Shown here piece after piece: positions 44,886 to 55,033 of a stretch of 64,000 nt of DNA. Numbering within the stretch: position 1 is the first letter of the stretch; each line of letters starts with the position of its first letter. This stretch comes from Latilactobacillus sakei subsp. sakei DSM 20017 = JCM 1157. Its GTDB lineage: Bacteria; Bacillota; Bacilli; Lactobacillales; Lactobacillaceae. The translations under genes were made by a program, and so were the position numbers. The notes below the pieces were generated by a model. The model was not told the origin of the DNA and ran no database searches. It saw only the letters and a program-made list of their open reading frames with translations. Location: NCBI RefSeq assembly GCF_002370355.1, contig NZ_AP017929.1:1674001-1738000 (forward strand), read 5' to 3'.

Positions 44886-45833
44886 ATGGCCGAACAAACA
44901 AATACTGATTTATTGATCAATATTGCGCAAGATTTCTACATCAATCAATTAACAATTGCTGACATTTCAACTAAATATCAAGTTAGTCGTTACAAAATTT
45001 CAAAATATTTAGATGAAGCATTAACTAAAAACATTGTTTCAATTACAATTAGGTCACCTTTTGCTCGCAATCAGGAGCTTGAAAAACAACTTGGGGTTAG
45101 CTATCCCGGCCACCACTTTTACGTACTTGCTAACACTGAAAAAAATAGCAATGATGCCGACCGCTTTTACGCCTTCGCAGCCCAAAATGTCCAAAGTCTC
45201 ATCGAACCTTTAAAAATTATTGGGCTAAGTTGGGGAGACACTGTTTATAACGTTATCGAACGGTTTAAACCAACAACCAAGGAACAACTTATTTTCACGC
45301 AATTCATGGGTGAAAACGGTAAATACAACTCACTTGCCGGCTCAATGCGGATGGTTCAAAAAGCGGCCAATAAATATAATAGTCAATACTCAACATTAAA
45401 CGCCCCCCTCTACATTCTTAATGATCAAGTTCGCCAATTACTAGCACTTGAACCTGCAATCCAGCCAACCTTAACAACAGCACATCAAATGGATCTCATT
45501 CTAACTACTTTAGGAACAATGGAGTCCTTAGAATCGATTCCTAGTTGGCATGATAGTCTAGCCGCTTTATTCCCTAATATCAAGGCAAAACAGGTTGTTG
45601 GGTTACTTTATGGCCGACCATTCGATCAAGATGGCCACCTCTTAATCGATTCTAGCGCTGATAAAACCTTTGGCATTTCAATCGACGATATTCTCAAAGT
45701 CCCTATCCGAGTTGCCGTTGTTAATAATAAATTCAAGAGTTACGCTGTTGCTGCCGCATTACGAGGCAATTTTTTAACAGACGTTATTCTTGATGAACCC
45801 ACAGCAACTAAGATTTTAGCGTCAAACGTTTAA
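44886..45833 (+). CDS. citI: SorC/DeoR-family regulator of citrate metabolism
   Basis: A 315-aa regulator with an N-terminal helix-turn-helix (about 15-45, LTIADISTKYQVSRYKISKYL). A C-terminal SorC sugar-binding-like domain follows (about 60-315: IGLSWGDTVYNVI, DLILTTLGTME, IRVAVVNNKFKSYAVAAALRG). The divergent position to citM matches CitI of Weissella, which responds to citrate. AAGGAG precedes the start. The gene is complete, so regulation may persist even though citD is interrupted. Confidence 0.88.
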   Translation: MAEQTNTDLLINIAQDFYINQLTIADISTKYQVSRYKISKYLDEALTKNIVSITIRSPFARNQELEKQLGVSYPGHHFYVLANTEKNSNDADRFYAFAAQNVQSLIEPLKIIGLSWGDTVYNVIERFKPTTKEQLIFTQFMGENGKYNSLAGSMRMVQKAANKYNSQYSTLNAPLYILNDQVRQLLALEPAIQPTLTTAHQMDLILTTLGTMESLESIPSWHDSLAALFPNIKAKQVVGLLYGRPFDQDGHLLIDSSADKTFGISIDDILKVPIRVAVVNNKFKSYAVAAALRGNFLTDVILDEPTATKILASNV

Positions 45834-45841
45834 TGATAACC

Positions 45842-45886
45842 AAAAAGGCATCAAGACAAGTTAATCCTTGTCCTGATGCCTTTTTT
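45842..45886. terminator. Strong bidirectional terminator
   Basis: AAAAAGGCATCAAGACAAG pairs with CTTGTCCTGATGCCTTTTT around TTAATC. It serves citI and the convergent alpha/beta hydrolase gene. Confidence 0.92.
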
Positions 45887-46664
45887 AAGCTTCAATAAAC
45901 GTTAATAGTACCTGATTAAACAAGCCAGATTGTTCAGCCATCACAATATGTCCGGCTTCTTCGATTATCTCAAAGTGACCATCGGCACCCATTTGAGCCA
46001 CTGCTTCGGCAAATTCTGGATTAAAATAAGGGCTTTTCTTACCTGCGATTACCAAATATGGCCGCGTACTCTGTCGAATGACATCCCGCCAATCCTGAAA
46101 TGCATGATCCACCAATAACGGTAAATCAAGTTCTCTATCAAATGGTTGTTGCTGTTTAATTGCAGTTACCAATTCGTTAGTCGCTGTATCAATCTTCCGA
46201 TAGGTTGCACGACCAAAGTCTAATCTGAGTTGTATTGGAAAATTGGTCCAATCTAAGTCCTTAAAACCATAATGCCAAGTTTCATCAGCAATCATCTTAG
46301 GTGACTGGTCGACAACAACCACTTTAGCCAATTGTTGATCAGAATAAAGTGACATATAAGCCCAGATACAAGCGGCACCCATTGAATTACCAACTAAGAT
46401 TGGTTTGACTAATCCAAGTGATGCAATTAATTCCGCAATATCTTTTGCCATTCGTGACATTCTTAATCCTTTTACCGTATGCTGCGCTAAGCCTTGATTA
46501 CGGACGTCTAGCTGAATAACTCGAAATTGACGAGCCTCAAAGAAAATTGCTTGCGCATGCCAAATTTCTTTGGAAGCGCCAAAGCCGGCTAGAAAAACGA
46601 TTGGTTGCCCTACACCAACATCTGAATAATCAAGTGACACTTTATCAGAAGTTATAAATTTCAT
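45885..46664 (-). CDS. Alpha/beta-fold hydrolase
   Basis: A 259-aa alpha/beta hydrolase with nucleophile elbow GNSMGAA (about 92-98), an oxyanion-side VFLAGFGASKEIW and catalytic His in EEAGHIVMAEQ near the C-terminus. The acid residue is probably in the PYLVIAGKKSPYF region. The substrate is unknown. It starts at the ftsY stop and overlaps it by four bases, so it is probably cotranscribed with ftsY. Confidence 0.87.
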   Translation of the reverse strand: MKFITSDKVSLDYSDVGVGQPIVFLAGFGASKEIWHAQAIFFEARQFRVIQLDVRNQGLAQHTVKGLRMSRMAKDIAELIASLGLVKPILVGNSMGAACIWAYMSLYSDQQLAKVVVVDQSPKMIADETWHYGFKDLDWTNFPIQLRLDFGRATYRKIDTATNELVTAIKQQQPFDRELDLPLLVDHAFQDWRDVIRQSTRPYLVIAGKKSPYFNPEFAEAVAQMGADGHFEIIEEAGHIVMAEQSGLFNQVLLTFIEA

Positions 46665-48133
46665 TTAATCGCCTGACTAACATCCGTATCAATCTCACTT
46701 TGTGGGCCATCCCCGACAATAATGTCTTTGAATAAACCGTAAACAAAGCGGTTAGGATCGAATAATTGTAAGTCATTCATTTGTTCACCTAGACCAACCA
46801 TCTTAACTGGCAAGTGTAGCTCTGTCCGAACAGCAAGGACAATCCCACCTTTAGCAGAGCCGTCCAGTTTTGTTAACACAATTCCGGTGACGTCAGTGGT
46901 TGATTTAAATTGTTTAGCTTGAACCAAGGCGTTTTGCCCAGTCGTTGCGTCTAATACTAACAAGACCTCTTGAGGGGCGCTTGGGATTTCACGCGTAATC
47001 ACGCGTTTCACCTTTTCAAGTTCCTTCATCAAGTTGACGTTATTTTGCAAACGACCAGCCGTATCAACTAATAAGACGTCAAAGTTTTCTTCTTTAGCCC
47101 GCTTAACGGCATCAAAAGCAACGGCGGCTGGATCACTGCCTGCTTTATTAGCGACCACTGGTACTGAAACGCGGCGGCCCCATTCTTGCAACTGTTCGAT
47201 TGCACCCGCTCTAAACGTATCACCAGCGGCAAGTAAGACCTTCTTACCGGCTTTTTCCAGTTGGTGAGCAAACTTCCCGATTGAAGTTGTCTTGCCGGCA
47301 CCGTTAACGCCGACGAAAAGAAAGACTGTCAATTCACCTTCTGGGGCGAAATGTAATTCATTATCTTCTTGTTGTCCTTCTTGACCGTATAAATCGACTA
47401 ATTTTTCAACAATCGCTTGTGAAACGGCTTCTGGTTTCTTAACGTTGCGTAACTTCACTTCTTCACGTAATTCGTCTGCAATTTTCATTGCTGTTTCATA
47501 ACCAACATCGGCTTCGATTAACATTTCTTCAACGTCGTCAAAGAAAGATTCATCGACACTTCTGAAGTTAGCGAACAAGGCGTTCAACCGTTGTCCAAAA
47601 GTCTTCCGTGATTTTTCTAAACCTTGATCATATTTTTCAGTTTGAGCTGCTTGAACCGGTTCGGCTTCCGCATCGTCTGCCACCGTTGCTTCTTCTGAAA
47701 CTGCTGGTTCATCAGTAACAATAACTGCCTCTTCAGGCGCTGCTGTTGCTTCAGGTTCAGCAACTTCCGGTTCTGGTTCAACTGGTGTTGGTGTTTCTGC
47801 GACCACTGGTTCAGTTGGTTCTTCGACTGGTGTTTCTGGTGTTTCTGGTGTTTCTGGTGTTTCTGGTGTTTCTGGTGTTTCTGGTGTTTCTGGTGTTTCT
47901 GGTGTTTCTGGTGTTTCTGGTGTTTCTGGTGTTTCTGGTGTTTCTGGTGTTTCTGGTGTTTCTGGTGTTTCTCCAGAATCGGTCTCGCCGGTTGAATCGT
48001 CAAGCTTTTCTGTCGATTTTTCAGCTGGATCGTCAGCTTCCTTTTCAGCAGTCGTTGCTTGTTCGTCGACGTTTTCCGGTTCTTTTTCTGGTTCTAACGT
48101 GAATGCTTTTTTAATGCGATCAAATAATCCCAT
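46661..48133 (-). CDS. ftsY: SRP receptor GTPase FtsY
   Basis: Membrane receptor for SRP. The 490-aa protein has a short basic start ([11 protein letters not shown]) and a very acidic A domain (about 12-175) that includes 16 consecutive Glu-Thr-Pro triplets. The NG domain has [15 protein letters not shown] (about 280-294), DTAGRLQNN and [10 protein letters not shown]. The NG part looks intact. It follows smc by ten bases. The long A domain exceeds that of Bacillus FtsY, mostly through the repeat. Confidence 0.97.
   Translation of the reverse strand: MGLFDRIKKAFTLEPEKEPENVDEQATTAEKEADDPAEKSTEKLDDSTGETDSGETPETPETPETPETPETPETPETPETPETPETPETPETPETPETPETPVEEPTEPVVAETPTPVEPEPEVAEPEATAAPEEAVIVTDEPAVSEEATVADDAEAEPVQAAQTEKYDQGLEKSRKTFGQRLNALFANFRSVDESFFDDVEEMLIEADVGYETAMKIADELREEVKLRNVKKPEAVSQAIVEKLVDLYGQEGQQEDNELHFAPEGELTVFLFVGVNGAGKTTSIGKFAHQLEKAGKKVLLAAGDTFRAGAIEQLQEWGRRVSVPVVANKAGSDPAAVAFDAVKRAKEENFDVLLVDTAGRLQNNVNLMKELEKVKRVITREIPSAPQEVLLVLDATTGQNALVQAKQFKSTTDVTGIVLTKLDGSAKGGIVLAVRTELHLPVKMVGLGEQMNDLQLFDPNRFVYGLFKDIIVGDGPQSEIDTDVSQAIK
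47829..47972 (-). repeat. 9-bp tandem repeat (16 units) inside ftsY
   Basis: The unit GGTGTTTCT (plus strand) is repeated 16 times without a visible change over 144 bp. It encodes (Glu-Thr-Pro)16 in the FtsY acidic domain. Perfect in-frame units of nine bases make copy-number change possible without a frameshift. Confidence 0.95.
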
Positions 48134-48143
48134 GTCTTACCTC

Positions 48144-51100
48144 CTAGGCGGTTTCGTGTTCTTCTAACGAGACGGATACGATCTTCGAGATGCCTGATTC
48201 TGCCATTGTTACCCCGTATAACCGGTTGGCTTGGGTCATGGTGCCCTTGCGATGCGTAATAACGATAAATTGCGTCTCACTCTCATAGCGTTTCATAAAA
48301 CGACCGAAGCGATCGACATTGGCTTCATCCAATGACGCTTCCACTTCGTCCAAAATACAAAACGGTACGGGCCGCACTTTTAAAATGGCAAATAACAACG
48401 TAATCGCCGTTAATGCGCGCTCGCCACCTGATAACAGGCTAAGGCGTTGTAGTTTTTTGCCAGGTGGTTGTGCAATGATATCAATCCCACTGGTTAATAA
48501 AGCAGATGGATCCGTCAAGGTTAATGACGCGTGCCCACCGCCAAACATCATTGGGAAGATTTCTTCAAAGGCCGCTGCGGTTTGGTCAAACGTTTGCTTG
48601 AAGCGTTTTTCAACTTCTGCATCCATTTCAGCCATCGACGCTAATAATTGTGACTTGGCGTCCAATAAATCGGCATCTTGTTGCATTAAGAAATCGTAAC
48701 GTTCCTTAACCCGTTGATAATCCTCAATAGCCGCTAAATTGACAGTCCCTAAATCAGCTAAGCCTAATTTCAAAAGTTTGAGTTTTGACTTCAATTGGTC
48801 ATTCGTTAAATCGGAAGCTTGTAAAGCCGATTTAGCCGCTTCATAACTCAACTGATAATCTTCGCGCAATGTCGTTAAGCGTTGGTCAATATTAATCTTA
48901 ACACGGTTTAAAGCAACCGCGTTTTGTTCTTGCTCAGCTAAAGAATTCCGTTGCAATTGGTAGACACGCGTTGCGTTAGCTTGTAACGTTTGTTGCGTGG
49001 CCTTCAGCGTTTCTCGCGCCGTCCGTTTTGTTGCCAATTCGGCAGTAAGTTTTTGGATTAGTGCTTTAGTGGTCTTCAGTTGCGTCCGCCGTTCTTTTTG
49101 CGTCATCGCATCTTCAGAATCAGCTTGTTGCAATGCTGCGAGCGCTTGTTGGCTCGTTTCGAGTTGTTGCGTTAAATCGTTAGCCAATTGCGTGGCATCA
49201 GTAAGTTTTTCTTGTACATTTTTTTGTTCGGACTGCGCAACTGCCAACTTCGTTTCCAAAGCGGTTTGTTGTTGGCGAATCTGTTCTTGGCTTTGATCAA
49301 AATGTTGTAGTTGTTCATTGGCCGCATCCAGGTCCGCTTTTAACTGCGTGAGTTGTGCTTCAATTTCGGTAGCTGCTGCCTGTAATTCGCCTTGGCGTTT
49401 CAAGTCCGCATCGTAACTTTGTTGTTGTTGTTGAACTTGATAATCAGCCGCTTGTTGTTGGCGTTCGAATTGCGTAAGACGTTCGTTTAATAACGTCAAC
49501 TCATTTTTTTGTGTTTGGTAATGCGTCTTAGCTGTTTCAAAGGCACCTTGTTGTTGTTCAAGTTGCGCCTGTTGCTCTGCCAAATCTTGGTGTAAAGCTT
49601 GTACCTTGGTTTGCTTTTGATCCAAGGCCAATTGCATTTTACTAATTTGTTGTTCCAAATCTGTTAATGTTTGCTTCCGTGCCAATAAACCACCATTATT
49701 TTGGCGATTATTATGGCCCCCAGTCATTGAACCCCCTGGACTTAAAATATCACCTGCTAAAGTGACAATTCGGTACCGATGTCCTGTCAGACGGCCAATC
49801 TTAATTGCTTCTGTCAATTCAGTGGCGATAATTAAATTCCCCATCAAATGCATCATGACCGGGTTAACAGCATCGTCGAACTGAATTAAATCGCTCGCAA
49901 TACCAATAAAACCGGGTTCTGTTTGTAGTTGGTTCACCAAACTGCTTGGTAAAGTCCGCGGTTTCACGACATTATTTGGTAAAAAGGTGGCTCGACCCAG
50001 TCGATTACGTTTCAAATAATCGATTGCTTGTTGCGCCGTCTTTTCATCTGTCGTAACAATTTGTTGCAATTGTGCCCCTAATGCTAATTCAATCGCTTGT
50101 TGATAGTCATTAGGCACTGTCATTAATTCAGCAACCGCACCCAGTAAACCAGGTAATTGTTGTTTTTGCTTCAAGACCGCTTTGACACCTTGATAAAAGC
50201 CGGCGTAATCATCGTTTAATTCAGCTAAACTGGCTTGTTTGGCTTTTGCCTTTTGTAAAATACCAGAAGCTTGGAACCAATTATTTTGTTCCGTTTGATA
50301 TTGCTTTTGTGTCGCACTGATTTGTTGTTGTAATTGACTTAGTTGCGTTTCTAAAGCCGCGTAGTCTGTTGCTAATTGGGCAACTTGTGCTTCTTTGGCC
50401 ACCTTGTCAGCTTGCATCTGTGTCAATTGCGCACTGGTTTCATTGATTGAGCTATCTTGGCGCGTTAATTGTGTCTTCGTTTGTAGCAAGGCTTTTTCTA
50501 GATATTGTTGTTCGTTGCGATTGGTTGTTTGGGCTTGCATTTGATCGATGTAGTCTTGGCGGATCTGTTCAATCTTCGCCTTTAATTCGGCCTCACTACC
50601 TGATGCTTGTCGTTTCAAGGTTGCTAACTCATTTTTCAAGTCAGTTAATGTCGCAACTTTTTCTGTGTATGTTGCCTTGAGTGCTATTTGTTGCTGCTTA
50701 GCCGTTGTTGACTGCGTTTCTAATTGGGCGATTCGATCGACCAAGTTTTGACGATTAGCATCAGTATAGCTAGCCCGTTCCTTAGAAACATTTTCTTGAC
50801 CCTGTAAATTTTCAGCCAAGCGACTCTTAACCAACAAGGTTTCATTGGCCGTTTCAATTTCTTGATCCAACGTTGCGACTTCCTGTTGGTTATCGGCCAA
50901 CGCCTTATTGGTTTCTTGAATCTCACTTTCAATCTCGCCTAGTGCCTTAGCGAGTGTCTTGGCTTGCGCTTGGTATTGCGTTTGATCCGCTGCTAATTGA
51001 TCAATTTCAACGACTAACAATTGTTGATGTAAGGCGTTAAATTGCGCTTTTTGTTCCAAATAATCTTGCGCGATACTGCTTTGTTCTTTGAGCGGTTCAA

Positions 51101-51704
51101 CTTGTCCCTTTAATTCGTAAACAATATCGGCGATCCGACTTAAATTTTCATCGGTTTGATCTAATTCCGATTGAGCCTTTTTCTTTTGTTGCTTATATTT
51201 TAAAACACCGGCAGCTTCTTCAATGATATTGCGCCGATCCTCAGGTTTACTGTTAAATATAGCTTCAACCCGACCTTGCGAAATAATTGAAAAAGATTCT
51301 CGCCCTAAGCCAGAATCCATAAATAAGTTGACGATATCCTTTAATCGACAACTTTTTTGATTTAAATAAAACTCACTATCACCGTTACGAAATAGGCGAC
51401 GGGTTAACGTCACATTATCTAGTTCTTGATTTAAATAGTGGTCACTATTATCGAAATTCAACGTAACTTCGGCGCGGTTCATCTGAGGCCGTAAATCAGT
51501 ACCGGCAAAAATAATATCGGGCATCTTCTCGCCACGCAAGCTCTTGGCCGATTGTTCGCCCATCGCCCAACGAATTGCTTCTGTGATATTACTCTTACCG
51601 CTCCCGTTCGGGCCGACAATGCCGGTTAAGCCGTCTGAAAAATTAATTTCTGTCTTATCAGCAAATGATTTAAAGCCTGATAAGACTAATGATTTTAACT
51701 GCAT
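48144..51704 (-). CDS. smc: Chromosome partition protein Smc
   Basis: Condensin ATPase. The 1186-aa protein has Walker [10 protein letters not shown] (about 32-40) and a long coiled coil (about 165-500). The hinge lies about 515-650 and a second coiled coil about 670-1000. The C-terminal head has the signature [10 protein letters not shown] and Walker [16 protein letters not shown]. It is very Gln-rich in the coils. It lies between rnc and ftsY, the usual Firmicutes order. Confidence 0.98.
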   Translation of the reverse strand: MQLKSLVLSGFKSFADKTEINFSDGLTGIVGPNGSGKSNITEAIRWAMGEQSAKSLRGEKMPDIIFAGTDLRPQMNRAEVTLNFDNSDHYLNQELDNVTLTRRLFRNGDSEFYLNQKSCRLKDIVNLFMDSGLGRESFSIISQGRVEAIFNSKPEDRRNIIEEAAGVLKYKQQKKKAQSELDQTDENLSRIADIVYELKGQVEPLKEQSSIAQDYLEQKAQFNALHQQLLVVEIDQLAADQTQYQAQAKTLAKALGEIESEIQETNKALADNQQEVATLDQEIETANETLLVKSRLAENLQGQENVSKERASYTDANRQNLVDRIAQLETQSTTAKQQQIALKATYTEKVATLTDLKNELATLKRQASGSEAELKAKIEQIRQDYIDQMQAQTTNRNEQQYLEKALLQTKTQLTRQDSSINETSAQLTQMQADKVAKEAQVAQLATDYAALETQLSQLQQQISATQKQYQTEQNNWFQASGILQKAKAKQASLAELNDDYAGFYQGVKAVLKQKQQLPGLLGAVAELMTVPNDYQQAIELALGAQLQQIVTTDEKTAQQAIDYLKRNRLGRATFLPNNVVKPRTLPSSLVNQLQTEPGFIGIASDLIQFDDAVNPVMMHLMGNLIIATELTEAIKIGRLTGHRYRIVTLAGDILSPGGSMTGGHNNRQNNGGLLARKQTLTDLEQQISKMQLALDQKQTKVQALHQDLAEQQAQLEQQQGAFETAKTHYQTQKNELTLLNERLTQFERQQQAADYQVQQQQQSYDADLKRQGELQAAATEIEAQLTQLKADLDAANEQLQHFDQSQEQIRQQQTALETKLAVAQSEQKNVQEKLTDATQLANDLTQQLETSQQALAALQQADSEDAMTQKERRTQLKTTKALIQKLTAELATKRTARETLKATQQTLQANATRVYQLQRNSLAEQEQNAVALNRVKINIDQRLTTLREDYQLSYEAAKSALQASDLTNDQLKSKLKLLKLGLADLGTVNLAAIEDYQRVKERYDFLMQQDADLLDAKSQLLASMAEMDAEVEKRFKQTFDQTAAAFEEIFPMMFGGGHASLTLTDPSALLTSGIDIIAQPPGKKLQRLSLLSGGERALTAITLLFAILKVRPVPFCILDEVEASLDEANVDRFGRFMKRYESETQFIVITHRKGTMTQANRLYGVTMAESGISKIVSVSLEEHETA

Positions 51705-51739
51705 GCACTAAACTCCCTACACTAACTTAATAATCGCAA

Positions 51740-52453
51740 TTATGCTTTAAGTTGTTCTAACGCTTTTTTAGCTGCTGCTTGTTCGGCAGCTTTCTTATTG
51801 CGACCCACACCAGAGCCTAATACCCGATCGCCAACTAACACATCCACTTCAAATTGACGGTCATGTGAAGGGCCAACTTCCGCTAACAATTGATAGTCGA
51901 TTTCGATTTCGATTTCGCCATCTTGTTGTAAGAACTCTTGTAAGTTTGTTTTGTAATCTGTTTGATCTGAGAATTCACCGGCTTCAATCTTGGGAAAAAT
52001 AACTTGTGAAACAAAATCAACGACGGCGCCGCGACCTTGGTCTAAGAACAAAGCACCATTGAAGGCTTCAAATAAATCTTCCAAAAGTGTCGCCCGGGCG
52101 CGGGCCCCATTTTTCTCTTCACCTTTCCCTAAGCGAATGTAACGGTCAAAATGAGCTTCTTTTGAAAAACTACTGAAACTCTTCGTGCAGACAATTGCTG
52201 CTCGTAAACGTGTTAACTTACCTTCTGGCCAGTCAGGATACTTTTTGTAGAGGTATTCTGAGACCGTAATTTCCATAACGGCATCGCCAAGAAATTCCAA
52301 TCGTTCATTGTCCCGCAAGCCTAACTCGCGATGTTCATTAACGTAAGACGAATGTGTGAACGCTTCGTCCAAAAGTGCTAAATTATTAAATTCAATACCA
52401 TAACGGGCGCGAAGCTCGCTGACTAGTGCTGCATCCAAAATTAAATACCCCAT
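51740..52453 (-). CDS. rnc: Ribonuclease III
   Basis: Double-strand-specific endoribonuclease processing rRNA and mRNA. The 237-aa protein has THSSYVNE, the catalytic signature ERLEFLGDAVMEI and LLEDLFEAFNGAL in the nuclease domain. A C-terminal dsRNA-binding domain follows (about 158-235, TNLQEFLQQDGEI to NKKAAEQAAAKKALEQL). Start ambiguity: ATG at 52453 has a weak ribosome-binding site, while an in-frame TTG five codons later is preceded by GGGG. Confidence 0.97.
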   Translation of the reverse strand: MGYLILDAALVSELRARYGIEFNNLALLDEAFTHSSYVNEHRELGLRDNERLEFLGDAVMEITVSEYLYKKYPDWPEGKLTRLRAAIVCTKSFSSFSKEAHFDRYIRLGKGEEKNGARARATLLEDLFEAFNGALFLDQGRGAVVDFVSQVIFPKIEAGEFSDQTDYKTNLQEFLQQDGEIEIEIDYQLLAEVGPSHDRQFEVDVLVGDRVLGSGVGRNKKAAEQAAAKKALEQLKA

Positions 52454-52540
52454 TTCAACTGATTAATCTTTCACTATTATACCGTTTATACGGCTAAAAA
52501 AACAGCGCCGAACGCCGGTATTCCGAATTAAAGGCGCATA

Positions 52541-52602
52541 AAAAACGTCTGTTCTGAAATATTTATTTTAACACGCAAACAAATATTTCAAAATAGACGT
52601 TT
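52541..52602 (-). terminator. Terminator of the opp operon
   Basis: On the minus strand AAACGTCTATTTTGAAATATTT pairs (with mismatches) with AAATATTTCAGAACAGACGTTT, then runs into TTTTTT. A second GC-rich hairpin with GCGCC/GGCGC ends and a T-run lies at about 52498-52540. Together they isolate rnc from opp. Confidence 0.82.
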
Positions 52603-52607
52603 CTCAT

Positions 52608-53570
52608 TTAATTAGCTTGTTGCACAAGTGTCGCTAAAGCTGATTGGTAAGACGCAACTTCCGCTTCAGTCGCATAAACATAGTGTTCAGGCGCGACTTC
52701 TCGTAATTGGCGATCACCATCGTCACTTTCAATTGAACTATCGTAAGGCATCCGGCGACGTTGGCGCTCAATCTTAGGATCAGGCAACGGCACAGCCGAT
52801 AATAAGCTTTGCGTATACGGATGGAGTGGGCGATCGTAAATATCGTCCGCTGATGCCAATTCCATAATCTTACCGTTATGCATAACGGCGATGCGATCAC
52901 TAATGTATTTCACCATCGATAAATCATGGGCGATAAAGAGATACGTGAGGTTTTGTTGTTCCTGAATCTCTTTCATCAGGTTGACAACTTGCGCCTGAAT
53001 CGACACATCCAAAGCTGAGATTGGTTCATCCGCAATGATAAATTTGGGTTTAACGGCTAAAGCACGGGCAATTCCAATCCGTTGCCGTTGCCCACCAGAG
53101 AATTCATGCGGATAACGCGTTGCGTGATCCTTATTGAGTCCGACTAAATCGAGCAATTCATTGACGCGCGCATCACTTTCGGCTTCATTTTTGACCAAAT
53201 GATGAATGTGCAATCCTTCAGCAATGATATCTTTGACCTTCATCCGCGGATTAAGTGACGCGTATGGATCTTGGAAAATCATTTGAATTTCTTTGCGGAA
53301 TTCCTTCATCTGGCGACTGTGTTCCTTGATTTTACTGATATCTTGCCCATCAAAATTAATTTCACCACTAGTTGGGCTGTAAAGCCGGATAATACTGCGA
53401 CCAGTCGTACTTTTACCCGAACCAGACTCGCCAACTAACCCGAATGTTTCACCTTCGTAAATCTCAAAGGAAATATCATCGATGGCCTTCACTTCGGATT
53501 TTTTGCCCGGGTTAAAGTATTGTTTTAAATGTTTGACTTCAACTAAGACTTTACGTTGCTGTTTATCCAT
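52608..53570 (-). CDS. oppF: Oligopeptide ABC transporter ATPase OppF
   Basis: The 320-aa ATPase has Walker A GESGSGKSTTGR (about 52-63), Q-loop FQDPYASLNPRM, signature FSGGQRQRIGIARAL and Walker B FIIADEPISALDVS. A C-terminal oligopeptide-transporter extension contains RPLHPYTQSLLSAVP. It is the last gene of oppABCDF, 28 bases after oppD. Confidence 0.95.
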   Translation of the reverse strand: MDKQQRKVLVEVKHLKQYFNPGKKSEVKAIDDISFEIYEGETFGLVGESGSGKSTTGRSIIRLYSPTSGEINFDGQDISKIKEHSRQMKEFRKEIQMIFQDPYASLNPRMKVKDIIAEGLHIHHLVKNEAESDARVNELLDLVGLNKDHATRYPHEFSGGQRQRIGIARALAVKPKFIIADEPISALDVSIQAQVVNLMKEIQEQQNLTYLFIAHDLSMVKYISDRIAVMHNGKIMELASADDIYDRPLHPYTQSLLSAVPLPDPKIERQRRRMPYDSSIESDDGDRQLREVAPEHYVYATEAEVASYQSALATLVQQAN

Positions 53571-53598
53571 CTGACAGGCCTACTTTCTTATTTATAAT

Positions 53599-54624
53599 TT
53601 AAAGAACGTTATGTTTTTTCATCAAAGCTTGGATTGCTGCTGGCGGTTCAACCGCTGGTGCATCTGGATGCAATAACCAGGTTGCCGCAAAATGCGTTTT
53701 GGAAACTTCAAAGAATGGTGGTTCTTCTTCCACATCGATTTGCAGTGCGTACGGATTCCGAGGTGCAAAAGCATCCCCTTTAGGTGGGTCCAACAAATCT
53801 GGCGGTGTCCCCGGAATCGCCTCTAACTTGCCCGCCGTTTCGAGTGTGGGCATCGAATTTAATAAGCCCCAAGTATACGGATGTTTGGGTTCATAAAAGA
53901 CTTCGTCCACCAAACCGTATTCGATAATCTTGCCGGCATACATCACCGCTACCCGATCCGCAATCCCGGCCACAACGCCCAAATCATGGGTGATAAAGAT
54001 GATTGACGTTTCGATTTTACGTTGTAGTTCTTTCATCAAGTCGATAATTTGCGCTTGCACTGTTACATCCAAGGCAGTTGTGGGTTCATCCGCAATCAAG
54101 ATTTGCGGATAATCAACAATCGCAATCGCAATCACAATCCGTTGCCGCTGCCCACCAGAAAATTGGTGCGGATAATCTTTCATCCGTTCTTTGGCGTTCG
54201 GAATGCCGACTAATTCTAACACGGTTTGGGCCCGCTTCATCGCATCTTCTTTGTTCATCGTTTTGTGAACCAACAATGGTTCCGCCACTTGCTTGCCGAT
54301 TGTCATGGTTGGATCAAGCGAGGTCATCGGATCTTGGAAGATCATCGAGATATCACTCCCACGAATCGCATCCATTTCACGTTCTGGTTTTTTCAATAAA
54401 TCATCACCATGATACATGACGGTCCCGGCTTTAACGTGGGCGTTACTGGCCAGCAACCCCATAACGCTGCGCACGGTTACCGATTTACCTGATCCAGATT
54501 CGCCAACAATCGCTAGCGTTTCCCCTTTTTTAAGGTTAAAACTAACATCCCGAATTGCGTGGACGTCACCTGCATAGGTCTTAAAATCAATACTTAAATG
54601 ATTAACTTCTAAAATATTTGCCAT
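53599..54624 (-). CDS. oppD: Oligopeptide ABC transporter ATPase OppD
   Basis: The 341-aa ATPase has Walker A GESGSGKSVTVRS (about 40-52), MIFQDPMTSLDPTM, signature FSGGQRQRIVIAIAI and Walker B ILIADEPTTALDVT. The C-terminal motif is EPKHPYTWGLLNSMP. A GGAGG lies before the start. About 408 bases with three structured repeats separate it from oppC, unusual inside an ABC operon. Confidence 0.95.
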   Translation of the reverse strand: MANILEVNHLSIDFKTYAGDVHAIRDVSFNLKKGETLAIVGESGSGKSVTVRSVMGLLASNAHVKAGTVMYHGDDLLKKPEREMDAIRGSDISMIFQDPMTSLDPTMTIGKQVAEPLLVHKTMNKEDAMKRAQTVLELVGIPNAKERMKDYPHQFSGGQRQRIVIAIAIVDYPQILIADEPTTALDVTVQAQIIDLMKELQRKIETSIIFITHDLGVVAGIADRVAVMYAGKIIEYGLVDEVFYEPKHPYTWGLLNSMPTLETAGKLEAIPGTPPDLLDPPKGDAFAPRNPYALQIDVEEEPPFFEVSKTHFAATWLLHPDAPAVEPPAAIQALMKKHNVL

Positions 54625-54642
54625 TTGACGACCTCCAACTAT

Positions 54643-54668
54643 GAGACCGCGAACGGTCTTTTTTCGTA
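54643..54668 (+). terminator. Hairpin with plus-strand T-run upstream of oppD
   Basis: GAGACCG, CGAA, CGGTCTT and TTTTTT form a small stem-loop. Read on the minus strand it is an A-preceded hairpin about 20 bases before the oppD start, so in the opp mRNA it is more likely a stabiliser or processing signal than a terminator. Confidence 0.45.
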
Positions 54669-54676
54669 ATTTGAAA

Positions 54677-54789
54677 CGTGCTTATTGAAACTGACTTCTG
54701 CGCTTAACGACCTATTGCAAACAATCGGCTATACCGATTATTCACAACACTAAGTTAATGCTCAAAGTCAAACCGTTCCAAACACACTC
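54677..54789 (+). repeat. 113-bp structured repeat, array 1 unit 1 (type a)
   Basis: Begins CGTGCTTATTGAAACTGAC and ends with the matching arm GTTCCAAACACAC. The second helix pairs CGCTTAAC with GTTAATGC (one bulged T) and the tip pairs AATCG with CGATT. It is followed by a nine-base linker TTTTTGAAA. It lies between oppC and oppD. Confidence 0.85.
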
Positions 54790-54798
54790 TTTTTGAAA

Positions 54799-54911
54799 CG
54801 TGCTTTCATTAACAGCTTTCTGCGCTTTGCTACGAATTGTAAACAATCGACTGCGTCGCTCCATTCACAACTCTATGCAAATGCTCAAAAGCTATCGTTA
54901 ACGACACACTC
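54799..54911 (+). repeat. 113-bp structured repeat, array 1 unit 2 (type b)
   Basis: Starts exactly 122 bp after unit 1. The outer arm CATTAACAGC pairs with the 3' arm containing GCTATCGTTAACG. The second helix CTTTGC pairs with GCAAATG. The same nine-base TTTTTGAAA linker follows. Confidence 0.85.
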
Positions 54912-54920
54912 TTTTTGAAA

Positions 54921-55033
54921 CGTGCTCTCAAAAGCATATTCCTGCGGTTAGCGACATAAGTCAAACGATTGCTTGCAGCAATCATTCGTCTTGCTATGCT
55001 GATCCTCAGAATATAATCGCTTTTGACACACTT
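54921..55033 (+). repeat. 113-bp structured repeat, array 1 unit 3 (type c)
   Basis: Starts exactly 122 bp after unit 2. The outer arms are TCAAAAGC and GCTTTTGA. The second helix pairs GGTTAGC with GCTGATCC (one T-G pair, bulged T). The tip GATTGC pairs with GCAATC. Its end coincides with the oppC stop codon. Confidence 0.85.

Noticed and set aside
47829-47972. Possible CRISPR-like regular repeat
   Set aside because: Nine-base units with no spacers inside a coding frame; it is a coding minisatellite. No CRISPR array or cas gene was seen in the window.
47746-48102. Plus-strand open frame with long Val-Phe-Leu repeats, and a minus-strand His-Gln-Lys repeat frame
   Set aside because: Both are alternate-frame readings of the ftsY 9-bp tandem repeat and have no ribosome-binding site.
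54677-55033. Insertion-sequence remnant in the oppC-oppD gap
   Set aside because: No transposase fragment or target duplication is visible, and the fixed 122-bp period with covarying arms fits a structured repeat better. A very small MITE origin is not excluded.
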